A stretch of DNA of 64,000 nucleotides, taken from NCBI GenBank assembly GCA_015956445.1, contig WIUZ02000015.1, positions 372,001 to 436,000 of the forward strand. Reading direction: 5' to 3'. The notes under the pieces were generated by a model that ran no database searches, was not told where the DNA came from, and saw only the letters and a list, made by a program, of their open reading frames with translations. Each line of letters begins with the position of its first letter. Position 1 is the first letter of the stretch. This DNA is from Thelephora terrestris (Eukaryota > Basidiomycota > Agaricomycetes > Thelephorales > Thelephoraceae). Below are positions 24,687-37,570 of this stretch, in pieces. The position numbers and the translations under genes are program-made.

Positions 24687-25152
24687 GGAAAGATCAAACT
24701 GCGGGCAATTGCTCTCAGTCACCGTGTTCTTACGAACGTCAAACGCGCGACCCACCCTCTGTAGCTGTTGGGAAAGATGCCAGAGATAGTAGGATGATGA
24801 TCGTTCGAGATGATCGTGGTACGATCAAGCTAAAACCTGGGGTCGGCGCTTGCCACCGCAGCGGCTCAACCGGACATTCCCCGCGCGTCTAAGGTCAAGC
24901 AACGCTGTCAACCCTCTGTCCAACACTTGCGTGTATAGCTTGGGGTAATACTGGAGAGAGTCCGACATCTAATTCCAAATAGAATACACAATAAAAATAA
25001 TATCCGATCGCGAGGAACGAACACATCTCAAATGTGAGCAACACTACCGATACAAAAATTACCGCAAAATCGCGGGGGGAGGAGGAAAAAATACGAAGAG
25101 TGCGAGAGAGAGGGGAGGGTAGAGATGGAAGAGATAAAACGAGCAATATCTA
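24687..25152. other. spacer, likely promoter of the mannosidase gene
   Basis: About 470 bp between the mannosidase start and the 3' end of the first Myb gene. AT-rich patch near 24970-25010. No gene seen. Confidence 0.4.
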
Positions 25153-26754
25153 CTATGAACTCCCGCTCAACACCACACGTTCGACGATGTCCTCTATACC
25201 AGACTCTTTCGAGTTCGGCCGGACGTGGGTCCAAGTGAGGTGTTTCCACATGTCGACGACCGTCTGACACTGGAAGTAACAGTGAGGGATCGGACAGGTC
25301 ATCGTAAATGCCGCTCCCGTCATAGCGTCAGATATATTTGGGACGACGTTAAGCGGTTCCGGGATCCCAGAACACGACAGGATACCGTTGCCGTGGGCGT
25401 CAACGGTCGACGGGTTTCGATCGGAATCGTCCTGGATCGATGGGGAGGTGACGATTTGAGTTGGTGGGCCCGCTGAGGACCATGGCTGCTGTGAAGGGAT
25501 CTCGGTCCAAAAACCCGTCTGGATCGGATCTGCTTCGAAGCCAAACATTCGCGAATCGTTCTCGAACAGCCCGGATACGCAACCCGTCGCGGGGAAAGAA
25601 AAGTTTTGGGAAGGATGGTGGTGAGTTTCGCCCACGTCGGTCGAACAAGCGATACGCTCGACAGGGGCCGAGGGATACGACGCGCTTGGCAATGCCTCGA
25701 CCACCATCACGCGATTTGAGGGTGAGGCATCTGATGGAGTCGAAGGGTGCCAGGATGACAATGAGGACGTTGATGGCGACCGGTCGCACTCCGCAAACGT
25801 AAACACTGGAGACGGAGAGGTGGTTTCCGAGGGTGTAGAGAACTAAAAGATGATAAAATGGAGTAATATGTGAGAAGGGTTAGGCACGATCAGGGTGAAT
25901 CCCAACTAACGTTGAGAAGCGACGAATCCAGGGGGCTCTCGGATGTTCTTTCCGATGGCGTTACTTCTCGTTCTTCACTGCTAGCGGAGGCCGCGCGGAG
26001 CCGTTGCAAACTCTGTAATCGGTTACGACAATGCACAGCTAGCGACGAAAAACGGACGGAGTTCAGCCTTCCGCATCGCAACGAAAAAACAGAAAAAGAA
26101 AATCCACACACCAGGTCGGCCTTGGAGGGTAGACGAGATCGCGTGCCATTTGTTTCCGAGCTGCTGAAAGACTTCCCAGAGTTGATCATCCTCTTCTTTC
26201 GACCACGGGTCTCGGCCTGAGGAACGTTTGCGGTTAGCGTCCATCCATGTCCGGCACATAGTAACTTACGAATGGAAGGATCCACAGCTTCCTTGTACCG
26301 TTTGGCACATTGATCGTCCGTCCGACCAGGAAGATCTTTCGCAACTTCATACCAGCGTTTTCCGTGCTTGTTAACAGCCTCCAAGAGAGCTGCATCTTCG
26401 CTGGTCGACCATCGGCCTTGAAACAAACATGAGTCCGGAGACGGGAAGAGAAGCGCCGCGACTAGTACCTTTGCGGAGTTTGGGATCAAGCGAGTGGATC
26501 CACCGTTTTCTGCAGGCCTTATTATCCCGACCTACGCGCCTTCGGTCAACATACATGAAGCAAGGGTAAACATCAAACGTACCAGACATCGATTTCGCAA
26601 CATGTTTCCAACATATCTTAGCACCGCCTGAACGAGTGTTAGCATGTGGGTCCTGCCATATTCACAGGAACGGCAAACACCCACAAGCAGCAACGGCATC
26701 TATCAGCAGCTTGTCCTCTTCAGGCGTCCACGGCGTAAACCTCGGAGGGGTCAT
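25153..26754 (-). CDS. three-repeat Myb protein with C-terminal C2H2 finger
   Basis: Starts MTPPRFTPWTPEEDKLL at 26754. Successive exons give three Myb/SANT repeats: R1 (WTPEEDKLL ... WKHVAKSM ... CRKRWIHSLDPKLRKG), R2 (GRWSTSEDAALLEAV ... RWYEVAKDLPGRTDDQCAKR), R3 (WSKEEDDQLWEVF ... WHAISSTLQGRP ... CRNRLQSLQRL). The linker is Ser/Thr/Pro-rich, and the last exon, 25153-25806 plus a short extension, holds CPIPHCYFQC...WKHLTWTH, one C2H2 finger (C-x4-C-x12-H-x4-H). Introns are about 45-70 nt with GT-AG ends. The role is a nuclear DNA-binding regulator of the c-Myb/Bas1 type; the fused finger is unusual. The Myb gene at 31914-33761 shares the exon plan but not the finger. Confidence 0.78.
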
Positions 26755-29700
26755 GTGCGGGTAAGTGAGGGAGAAGTAGAGGGAGGCGGAGAGGTTGAAC
26801 GGAGGAGAGGAAGGGGGAGAATCGGCTACGATGCAGTCCAGTTATAAGGGATCTCCGGTCGAAACTCTAAACCAGAAGTGTAGGTCAGCTTCCGTGATCT
26901 TTTGTGCTTCCCGATCGGGAGGAACGCGGGCACGGACACCAGAAAAAAATGCGAGCAGGAGGGAAAATACATCCACCGAAAATGTTACCATAATTCTGAT
27001 TGACGACGGAGGAGTGCACGATGAGGAACATCTCGGCAGCTGAAGTGAAGTGGATCTGATCTCGACCGGCCCATGTCACACGGGATGATACATGTACGTA
27101 CCCGCGGTGCTTCGCCAAGCGGCGTCCGGGCGGGACTCGAATTCAAAATTGAGACCGCGTCAGCGCAGTCAGTGTTCCATATCCAGTGGTGGGGGTTTGG
27201 AGAAAAATAAAACCCCTTTACTTGGTCAATTGGCCACAGGGACACGCGGCGTTACGAATCATCCAAGTCAACGTTAACCGGCGTGAGGTAGGAACGTGTG
27301 ATGGCCGGTGTGACCTCGAGCACCAGTCGGAGCTAACAATTCGTCGTCTCGCCTGCTCTCACGCTGCTAACGCGATTTTACGACAATTTGAAGGTGGAAG
27401 GACAAGGATCACGGTTCCGTAGGGAGAAGTAAGATGGGGGTCCGCTCCAAAGCGGCATCGGATGAAGCCGATGGGAATGGCCAAGACCTCTGGCATCGTC
27501 TCCTTCGGCCTCTACCGGCCCAACACCCAAACGGCAGGGACAATTCAGTCGAGACAACGCCGCACACCGTGCAGGGTCACCTCGCCCACCAAAAAAACAC
27601 CGGCGCTTTGGACGATATGATTGGTCTGTCGCCTGGGGGCCAGTCACGTGTACAGCACTTTCCCGCCCGCGTATTACTATGAGCGGTTTACAGGCCGAAA
27701 CAATAGCAAAACTGGTGCATACCATATGGTCAACATCGCCTCCCTACGCCCCCATACACTCATGGAAGATACGTTACCCCGACGCTCTTTTCGTGTATTT
27801 ATCCGCTCAGCAAAATCCACAATACGAAACCCCAGGTGGGCTTGTTGCCGCACGGCATCCTCCGTGACGGTTTCGCTCTCACCAAAACAACAATACCTAT
27901 GCGACAGTCAAACGACCGCTGAGATGGCGCAATTCACACAGACCCATATCATCCAGGGAGAGGTGGTCTATGCGCGCGCCTTTAGCATTCACGTGGACTT
28001 GAGACGTTCAAGGGGTACCGCTACCGACAAATAATACATGTACAAGATGATTCAATAGACCCGTCGGGAACTCGTCTGGGAAGCTTCGGAGCCGCAGATG
28101 CCTCCACGCGATGCGCTCCCCTCCATTTGGAGCCGCCGGCAACCTTAGAATGCCCTTCGACTCAAATCTCAAGGCTTCCACGAAAAAGCCGGCGGGTGAG
28201 ACTGGTACGGACGACGCGGAGAGCAGCAGTGGGCGAAGTACTCATCCAACCCACACTCACGACGTGACTCTCTACCTCATCTTTGAATCTCAGCGGCACG
28301 CAATCACTAAGTCATGCATCGAAACCAGTACACCGCAACCTCTGCCGGATTAGGCGCTCACCCCTCTCCAATACGCACAAACGGCATCACTCAAAACCCA
28401 AAACAGGTGCCACAAAAGCACTCCACCGTTCCGACGGCTGTCGCTTCGCGCTCGTCACAGTTCACCATTCATTATCTCTACGTGTTCGCGCGAAGTTTGT
28501 TTTACGGACTGCTCGCGTGGCTATGTGGCCCTGCATCCGAACAAAAACACGCTCCACATTCATTTTTCCGGGGCTGCGGAGAGGCGCCTACATCTGTGGT
28601 TACAAGTCATTAAGAGAGGGGGGGTGAGCAGGGGTACGCATTCGATACCCGGCGGTAGGAAAAGGGGTATGGTCTTCTGAGCGAGGAAGCCTCCATTCTA
28701 CGACGGAGGCAAACAAACCAAACGGAAGAATCTTTACACACAAATCAAATCCACCTCAGGGCGATGGGGAGTCTCCGAGCTTCAACGACGCAGTCGCCAA
28801 GTTCCGTACTTCGGAGCTCAATAACTAGCCTTGGCCCGCGGGTTTCGGTTTCGTACACGCGCATAGGTGGGAGAGGTGAGGTCACGATGGCCACCTAGTG
28901 AGCCACCCAGATCTACCGTGATCAAGAGGATCGTTAACACCGACGTTAATGACGTTACCTCGTTCGCCGTACGCCATACGGTCGCGTGAGACCAATGGAA
29001 CGGCATTACGGGGCCCGAACCTCTTCCAACTCCATACCTTCATACAGCGCCAACCGTTCGAACCGCATGGGGTTGGTTTGAATTCCACGCATTCAGATTG
29101 CACGGCCGGAAATCGATCGTCCAAGACACGGCCGTCATCAGGAAGTACGGAGAAGTAACGTCCTCCCACGCGAACTACCAAGCTCGCATCTAATTTGCCT
29201 TTTTGGATTTTTGACTTGTGGTTTTGGCTACAAGCATCACAGCGAAGGACGGAACCAATCATCGTGCGGGTCTAATCGGGTCCTTTTTTCGTGAACCAGT
29301 TACACAGCCTCTGGGGACTGGTCTGTCCTTCGGCTTGTGTCTAAGGTGACCAGATATCTCCGTCCGCACACGACGATCACGATGGCTCCGATGGGGGGGG
29401 GGGGGGGGGGGGGGGTACGGAGTTCAAAGAGCCGTGGGAAGCCCGGGCTTCTTCCGTTTCCGGCGGATCTGGCAACAGAGTTCTCAGTTAACCCGAACAG
29501 GGCTTGTGGCCCAGGCCGAGGTCCTCCCCCACAACAGGCTGCGACGCATCAGTCTGATCGATTTACTTCCCACGCGACCGAGGGGAAACCCACAACGGTT
29601 TCACCAGCAACCCCGTTTCTCCTAAACTTCAACGCGACCCGAAAAGACTACGCCCGCCTTGGCCCGAGAATAATCCGAGCCCTGGTTCTATATTCTCCCC

Positions 29701-31913
29701 TTTCTCCTGGGGTGGAAGGGGGGGGGGGACGTTTTGAGTGGACAGTGCACCATTTTCACGGTGTCGTCACGGCGACTTTGAACTCCAATAGGCAAATGTC
29801 TTGAAGATCTGATCGTCGGCACTTTTGTCAGTAAAGTTCGCGGTCCCTCAAATTCAGCAAACCGAGATCATACAGCGGTTTCTCTTCGGGTGGCCATAAA
29901 ATACCGAAATCCGGCAGTCTCCGCCCCGGTTGGTAGCACGCGGTCCGACTCCGAGACCGAAACCAACGCAGCACAGGGCCACCTTTGCAAAAAATGACCA
30001 AGTAAAAACCCAAGCAACCCGAAAGTTCAAGTTCACCACGTGATTCCAGTCGCCAATCACGTGTTTCAATTTGGCGTCACGGGAACCGCGTCCACTGCAA
30101 TTTCTTTTTTTCAAGTGGCCCTCCTTTTGCCCTGAGCGGTAAAGTTTGGGAACTGAGTCACTTGAAGCTGTGGCAAACGATTGGATGGCTATCAGAAAGC
30201 GAGGTTCTAGACCCACCTTATTGACAACTGTATTCTTCCTCCCCCCATCTCATCACCGACCAATCTAGCGCTCGTTACCGGCATCAGAAACGCCTCAGCG
30301 ATGTACATACAGTGCTTACGGACTCACTACTTGACGCACCTCCAAAGCCAGAAAGGGCATAGTCGAGGTCAATCACAAGCATATAGTCGACACGGAGATG
30401 AATCTCGTCGCTTGGACTTACCCTCCTTACCGTTCTAGGAGCATAACACCACGCTCGGCATTCCCCGCGGTTGACGATGGGGAGGGAACAACTCCCAGCA
30501 AGAGATCGGTCCGCTGAGGCGCTTACAATACATCTCGGCCGCACCAGTTCTATTCGCACCGCTTACAATCGCCCAATTCGCTCACAGACCCACCCACGGC
30601 GAGCGCGGCCGTCAACTTCCAAAACCCAAACTCGCTGCGCGCGCGACTTGAAATCAATGTCCCTCTAAAAGGGGATCCCGGCGCATCTCTCCAAGTCCAA
30701 ATGAAATACGGTAACACCCCTCCTCTCACACCCCACGGATGGGAACCTTTTTCTATGGTCGATGACGTGACGCTTGGTCAATCAGAGCGTGCACGATCGC
30801 TCTCCACGACGCACCTGGAGGATGGTTGATTCTTCGCACGCCTTCAAACAGCTCCAAAAGCGACGGCGAACACTGGCTTTCATAACGATCGGTCGCACCG
30901 GCCCGGCCCCTCCAGAAACACACACACATAATATTCTGATATCCAACGCATCGAAAACGGTGGGAACAGGTTCTGACATCTGTGGCGGAGAGGCAGATCT
31001 GGGGTATACATCAATATTCCTCACCCCCCACTGTCTGGATTACCTCGGCCACCTTCCGTTGCGCTACTCCCTGGCATTTTCAGAGTGGAAGTGGCAGATG
31101 CGCTCGAGGTAGGGGTACATGAGAGCATACGGCGCACAGCGAATTTCCGTTACTTTTCGACGTTCCACGATCAGACGTTATGCAAAAGCTATGCCATGTG
31201 GAAGGCTGAGACCGCAGGCGAGCAACGTCCGATTCAACGTTCAATGACATGGGTTTCGAATCTCCATCCGATGCACCGATGGTAGTCCGTTACGCAAGTG
31301 CATACCCCCTTTCGTGGCGATTCTTTCAACTTGCTCCTTGGAGGTTGGCTCGCCACCTGTCAAAACAGTCTCATCATTGCCGTCATCGTCCTCATCAACG
31401 TAACTGTCACGTTGGCTCTCATGTTTTTTGGGGTGTCAATACAACGTTCGATTTCATCCTTATTGATGGACAGATTAAGTAACATGATTACGGGTATGTA
31501 CGCATGTGGTGGTTACGTTTTAGGAATTCCAAGAAGTAGCGTCAAGTCCGTGGAAAACAATGTCGCTGGGACACGGCGGGTTTGATGGTGGAGACAACAA
31601 AGATAGCGCAAGCTACAGGTCAGTAAATTAATCGGGAGGATGCAACAGCAGAGAGCACAACACAAGTAAAACAACCGGAGGGTGAAAGCATAACATATGA
31701 AAAGATTGGGAGGGAATCCCTGATGCTGAGTATGGAGTGCAGATCAATGGCCAGAGTGTGCGGAATGAGACAACAAATGAGAAAACTTGAAGGCAATTAT
31801 GAGGAAAGCATTGATAATCGAGTCGGGGAATCTAGAGAACTTAAACGGAGATGAAGATGACAGCGGGCATGAAAGCAGGAGGAAAAGAAGGGTCCTTCGC
31901 GTTTGCGCACAAA
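26755..31913. other. 5.2-kb gene-poor stretch
   Basis: No convincing gene on either strand. Short open frames only, such as 31298-31585, which has one hydrophobic segment (IIAVIVLINVTVTLALMFF) but no start context, domain or splice partner. A Helitron-like CTAG terminus with a GC hairpin may lie at about 28822-28845 (minus). A 23-G run is at 29393-29415. Confidence 0.45.
29393..29415. repeat. poly(G) tract of 23
   Basis: Unbroken run of 23 G in a gene-poor region. Length in the source assembly may be unreliable. Confidence 0.9.
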
Positions 31914-33761
31914 TCAGCGACTTTGAACATTGTAATCGTGGGGATGATGGACAGATCCCAAACAATCGGTGGTATCATCGTGCCCCCCGCCGCTTCTTGG
32001 AATGGCCGGGTGGAGCCAGGAAGAATATCTCCACCCCTCTGGGGCCTGGTTCGGGGCGGTGTAATACCCGTAGTTGGGAACCGGATGTGTTACCCACCCC
32101 CTGTCAGATTCCGGTTCGCTCTCGTACCCACAATTGTGGTCGGGAGACTCGTAGCCGCTGGCGGGTGGGTAGTATGCGCCATGCGGGTGTCCATCAGCGG
32201 AACCGTCACACTGGGAGGTCTCGTGTTCGGGGAGAGAAGACTGTTGGTAGTAACGGCCGTCGATAGCATCGCACTGATACCGGGGAAGATAGACGTTGTG
32301 GGTGGTATGGTGACCTTGTGAGTTGTTGATAGTGTGCTCCTGAGTTGGATCAAAGGGACTGGTCGGTGAGCCAGTGGAAGCAAAAGAGAACGAAGATCGG
32401 GTAGAAGATGCTGTAGTGGGAGGAGGCGTCGTGCCGTAACCAGAAGAAGTGTCGGACTCTTGGGATCCGTAGTGATAGTTGTGTTCCACACGAGTAAAAT
32501 TCGTCTGTATGATGAGATTAACGGGAGTCGGGGCGACGAGATGAACTTCCTCCGTTGGGGTATGAGGAGACGGGGAATAACTTTCGGCATATGAGGGAGG
32601 GTAGTAACCAGGACCAACAAGATCCAAAGTCCCGTTCGGAGGAGCTATGTGTTGTTCATGGTATTGCGGCTCCGGGTAAGTAGGAGGGTACAGCTGGGGC
32701 TGACCGACGCCCTCGTCGTACGAAGTGTCGGATTGGTGGCCTCCCCACGAAGCCCCCCGGAGTGGGAAATGGCCGGACGGGGAGCCTCCTTCCCTGGTGT
32801 TCTCGAACATTGCCTGATAAGTTACCTATAATAAACAAGCATAATGAGGACCGAGCCGATAGTTAGAGCAGACCACTACAGACCTCAGGTCCGTGAACCG
32901 GAAGACGATAAAATGGGTTTTCGTGGAGCTCTGACCTGGCGGCGGGACCGTCCTCGATCCTGCCAGCCCGCACGAGGCTCAGCCAACGATTGCGACACTA
33001 GAGATGACCCGTCACGTGGATTCAAACGAGTAAGAGATTGACTAAACGTACCTGGACAGGTGGTCGCCCGTCGAGGGAGGCAGCGATGTCGTTCCATTTA
33101 CGACCGTGGACTCGGAACATCGCAATTAGCTTATCGTCCTCATGCTCAGCCCAAGGACCTCGCTTGATGTTCGGGTCGAGAGCCTCCCTCCATCGCTAGA
33201 GTAAACAGGTCAGGGATCGCCGTGCGCAACTCGCTGATGACGCACTTTAGCACATTGATCATCGGTCCGTCCGTTGTCTAGCATACGGGCAACCTGGAAC
33301 CAGTGCTTTCCGTGAACCTTTACCGCCTCTGTGAGGGAAAGGTCTTCTGCTGGGGTCCATCGGCCTGTAATCGATCACGGTGGTCAGAGAGAAACCCACA
33401 GGTCGAGTTCGCTTCATTCGTACCTTTGCGTAGACCGGGATTAAGGGAATGGATCCACCTGTAATATTTGCATAACCTCGGCGACAGAAGAACCTGGAGG
33501 AGAGAGATACGTACCTCTTCCTGCACGACTTATTGTTCCTGCCTGGCAACGCAGCAGCCACCGATCTCCAGCAGATCGAGCGGCCGTTGGCTTCAAAAGT
33601 GTCAGCAAAACTACTGGAATGCGACAACACATGGGAAAGTCACCTTTGAGAACCTGAGCGAAGAGGACCTTGTCTTCCGCGGCAGTCCAGCGGTTCTCAC
33701 ACCGAATCTTCCTGCCGCAAGTCTCGCCGAAGGTTGGAGCAGAGTCAGTCAGGGCGTTCAT
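31914..33761 (-). CDS. three-repeat Myb protein
   Basis: Exons run from 33644-33761 (MNALTDSAPTFG...) through 33590 and onward to a long last exon ending at 31914. R1: ENRWTAAEDKVLFAQVL, then ICWRSVAAALPGRNNKSCRKR and WIHSLNPGLRKG. R2: GRWTPAEDLSLTEAV, HWFQVARMLDNGRTDDQCAK. R3: RGPWAEHEDDKLIAMF, KWNDIAASLDGRP, CRNRWLSLVRAG. The C-terminal 290 residues are low-complexity, rich in Pro, Tyr, Ser, His and Gly, with no finger. Likely a nuclear transcription regulator. It shares R1 intron positions (inside R1 and just after CRKR) with the Myb gene at 25153-26754, so the two are old paralogues on the same strand 5 kb apart. Met at 33761 was preferred over an upstream one because the copy then starts close to R1. 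Confidence 0.78.
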
Positions 33762-35935
33762 GGAGGATGCTGAGGTGCAGGGGGGAGATGAGACGGCGGT
33801 CAAACGAAAGCGAGCTGGTTTAAGTACAGGGCCCATCGGGGAATGAAAACTCGAAACCACAATGCGCTCAACTTCCAGATCAGGGCATCAGACTCCATAA
33901 CAGAAACGGAACCATCGATCAAATCATCCCCCTCGACCGTGTAAGGTTATATTATTTGCCATTCTAACCCGCCCGGGAGAAGGATATGTCGAGGACACTT
34001 TCAACCGATGCGGCGGGAGAAGAGCTAGATGGGAGGCTGAGGGAAGGCACGTCAATCGAAGGAGATCGCACCTCGATCTTTAATTTCGGCGTATTTAGCT
34101 ACATTCAGAGCTCAAACCGTTGGATCACCGGAGCTCCTCGGGGCCGGAGCCAAGTTACGCATTTCTTGCGGTGGTTTCGGTGGATCTACCCCCTCCAATC
34201 CCCCTTCTCGTGACCGAGTCTCGTGGCTGCGGGGTTGCACGGAGCCCATGACATACCTGGAGGGAGGTGCATTTCCCCACCAGGATGGTGTTTCGAGCGG
34301 TAGGGATCTGCCCGCAGAGTTGATCTGATCTCCAAGACGGTACCGACGCCATGTCGATAAATGAAAAAACCGGGGTGGAAAATAAAACATATGCGTGGCT
34401 AGCGAACACGTCATGAAGGGAGGAAGGGAAGCACGAAGGATCAGGAAAAGCAAAGTCTAAATGGGCATTTTGATCCCTGGTCAAGTCTTCCGCTCACCGC
34501 CGGAGATAAAGGGAGTAAATACCGGCCGGATTTAGGAAAACGGTGAGCCCAACCAGCGCTATCAATTACCTTACCGACAGGATCACGCTATCCGCGTGGA
34601 TGTGAGACAGACCGTCCTATTGCCTCCACATAACAGGCTATAAGCCACCGCCCGCCTGACAGCGCTGGAGGCCCGTCTAGATCGCTTGACACGAGGATCT
34701 AATGCGGTTGGGGGGACAACCACTCGAGTGAGGTCTATTTCCAACGGTATTAGATTCGCCGCAATTGGAAGGTGGGGATAATGAGATAATGGAGGAATCC
34801 AGATGCGGTAGCCATCAGAGGTAAACGCATGTATCGCCGTTCTCGAGAGCAATCAGCAATCGTATACCCTTGGCATCACGAGAAGTACAAAGTTCCCGCA
34901 AGGTGAAATTGACCGGGGCGATTTCCCATAGGGTGAGATGCGGTGAGATGCTTGAACGGGAATAAAGCTCTGGAAGTCTCTATGAACGAAGGTAATTAGA
35001 CCTCGCCAATGCGTACGTAGACCCCTGAGACACTTACACCCAATCCTGGAGAGTGCAAAGCGGACAGTTCGCGGGGAAGCTATGCGAGGAGACAAACGGA
35101 CCGAAGTTGTGCTGTCGAGAACCGGACATTTCCCCCTTCGGTTGCAAATAAGGGTGAGCTTGCGGGAAGTACGGTTCGGGGTCATTCAGAACCAAGCAAA
35201 CGATATTGAAGACCCTAGTGGGAGAAAAACAACGGAGAAGGTGCGGTAAGCCGCCAAGTGATGATGGAGCTCCGGCCCGAGCCGGAACACATCGTTCACC
35301 CTTCTCTCTCAAACCTGCATGATGCTACCGGCGCAAATTCAAAACTGCTGATCTGCTCGCCGTGTTCCAGAGTGCTCCAGATACCAAGCGACTACTCTTA
35401 TTGACCTTCAACCCTGCGCACTTTAGAGGGCGTCCGATATACTGTTCCGATTTATTCGAATTTTCGCGATTCAGTCCTGGAACATCTGACAAAGGGGGAG
35501 ATGATGGTACTCTATGCGCTCGTTCCAGGCTAGCAACGTTGGAATCGCCCGCTTGATCAACATCACTTCGCTGGCGGCAAGTGGTCCTCGGTTTCAAACG
35601 AGCACCGGGCATATCTGTCCACCCGCTGATATTCACTATCGTCTGAGAAACGATCAATATGCGGGGTGAGTTTCGGGTGCCTCGGGTGCTGGGGGTCGCA
35701 TCCGGTGGGCTAGGTCTGCATCGGGCCGGTCGAGATGCCATCTAGAACACAAAGAGGTTAACTCGAAGTGTGGCCTCCTTCCCCACATACACATGTCCAC
35801 AAGGATGGCAAGCAATCCCCCGTCGATTCTTAGCCGTTTCTTCTGTCTTCCACTTGACCACATGCAGCCAGAATCACCCACACGTCTCGACTTTGGCGGA
35901 CGACAAACCACAGGCGCCTATAAGCACTCTGCTAT
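33762..35935. other. gene-free stretch
   Basis: About 2.2 kb. Open frames up to 138 codons (35325-35741, minus) have no recognisable domain or paralogue. Nothing supported. Confidence 0.45.
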
Positions 35936-35939
35936 TACA

Positions 35940-37150
35940 AGCGCCGAGAACGGAGCGCCCACCACCAAAATGCAATACCATTGCCCACTTCCATCGGCGG
36001 CGGTGAATCCTACCCCGGTCGCCGTCCCTCTCTACCTCGACTCTTGCATGCGATCAAGTCTAAGCCGCTAGACTCTACATGCTGTGGAAGGTGAGCCTGA
36101 ATTTCTGCGTCACCACTCAGCTTCGAGTACTGAAATCTGAATGCCACAGGGACGTGACAACTACGGGCCAAGTTGGGGTGAAGTGAGAACGAACCGAAAC
36201 GTCCAGGATGAGGCACGCAGGCTGACCCGCTTGTGATGTTTGCCGGACCCCTGGAGCAATTCTCCCCCTCGTACTGAAGTACTTGGAACACCGGCTCATG
36301 GGCACGGAAAAAAAGAGTTGACTACGTCGGCCCACGTGTGCTGTGGAGTTATCCATATCCCATCACGCTCTCCGCCCCTTTGCTCATAAAACTACGACCA
36401 GGTTTCACCTGTGATCCGGCCCCATCATAGGCGACACGCTCTGTGATGGGGACCTCTCGTCCTTGCGCACACTGAAGTTGGGAGGAGTTGTCACGACTTT
36501 ACCCTGAAGGAACCTATGGAACCTCACCACGTTCGGACTTCATTGGCCACCGGACAGTAGAGTCACCGTAACAAGGCTTCTTGGCTTTCTCGCTGCAAGA
36601 ATATCACGCTCTACCATGACATTACCTCCACGTCTATCGCTTCCTCCTCCCGGGTTGTGGTACCAATCCTCGCCGAGACCGAAAAATCTCTCACACTTGT
36701 TCACATGAAAGATCTTCGAACCCTCATCCTGGTTCAGTCCCGTGATCTACCCCCCTCCTTGCACTGTATCCCTTCCTTATGTTATTCTCCACATTATGTA
36801 GGACCTTCGCACTCTCTTGCTAAACGAAAGCAACAGCCTACCCTTCATCCTCTCCTTGGATCCGGGAAATTTTTCTTAACCTTGTTCTCTATCCCAAGCT
36901 AGAGGGCCTAATGCTTTATGTCCGTGACGAGAAGCCGTTCAATTTCCCGAGCTCATGAGCATGGCAAAGGAGCCGGCATCGAACAGCGCAAAACTCCACT
37001 CGATCACGATAGCCATCGATGATGGAGGTTTATATGAGGAAGAGGTATCAGGAGCTGAAGGAATATGTCACACACGTTAAGTCCGTGGCCTGGGAGAGTG
37101 TGCTGTCCTACTCTCCTCTCTCCAGGCTAATGGACGGTCTTTAGTCCGAC
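35940..37150 (+). pseudogene. decayed F-box/leucine-rich gene
   Basis: Shortened, broken copy of the F-box gene at 37571-39355. Recognisable parts: exon 1 (from about 35969, CCATCGGCGGCGGTGAATCC, ending GTGGAAG before GTGAGC at 36091), the region after the F-box (GGGACCTCTCGTCCTTGCGC near 36450), ATCACGCTCTACCATGAC near 36603, and the C-terminal block with AGCATGGCAAAGGAGC near 36958. There are in-frame stops, shifts and a large internal deletion in the F-box/LRR part. It may have arisen from tandem duplication of the downstream gene. Confidence 0.7.
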
Positions 37151-37319
37151 TATTCGCTCACCGCACATATGTATCATTATCCGCTGGAGGAAGCTGTGAG
37201 CCCTGGCTCTTTCTTTATCCATTGCGTCGTATAACAGGGTATGCGCTGGCGATGACCAGTCAACAGGGTGATTTAAGTTGTAAATTGGGCTTTTCACTCC
37301 AGAAGACGCGTCAAGCTAG

Positions 37320-37570
37320 GAACAGGAGCAGGCAGCCTTTCCACCACTCAGCCTCGAAAGCACTCGAATGGAAGCGTCCGAGACCAAAAGGCGATGGCTC
37401 CTTTCACCGGCAGTGGGAAATCCTGCCTCGGTTGCGGGCCTCATCCTTGCTTGCCAGCCAAGTCGAGAATTACCTCGCACGTGTCGGTCCTGTCGGACAG
37501 GCGACAACAGGCGCCCATGGCTCGCGCCACGTAAGCGCCGCGAACGGAGCGCCCGAGACCAAGAACCGCA
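37320..37570 (+). repeat. extra copy of F-box exon 1 region
   Basis: The segment around 37380-37450 (GAGACCAAAAGGCGATGGCTC...GGTTGCGGGCCTC) repeats the exon 1 start at 37555-37620 (GAGACCAAGAACCGCAATGG...GGTTGCGGTCTC). With 35.95 kb this makes three exon 1-like blocks. Confidence 0.6.

Noticed and set aside
31298-31585. Small membrane protein candidate with a hydrophobic stretch
   Set aside because: One hydrophobic run in a gene-poor region, no paralogue, no splice support, no conserved motif.
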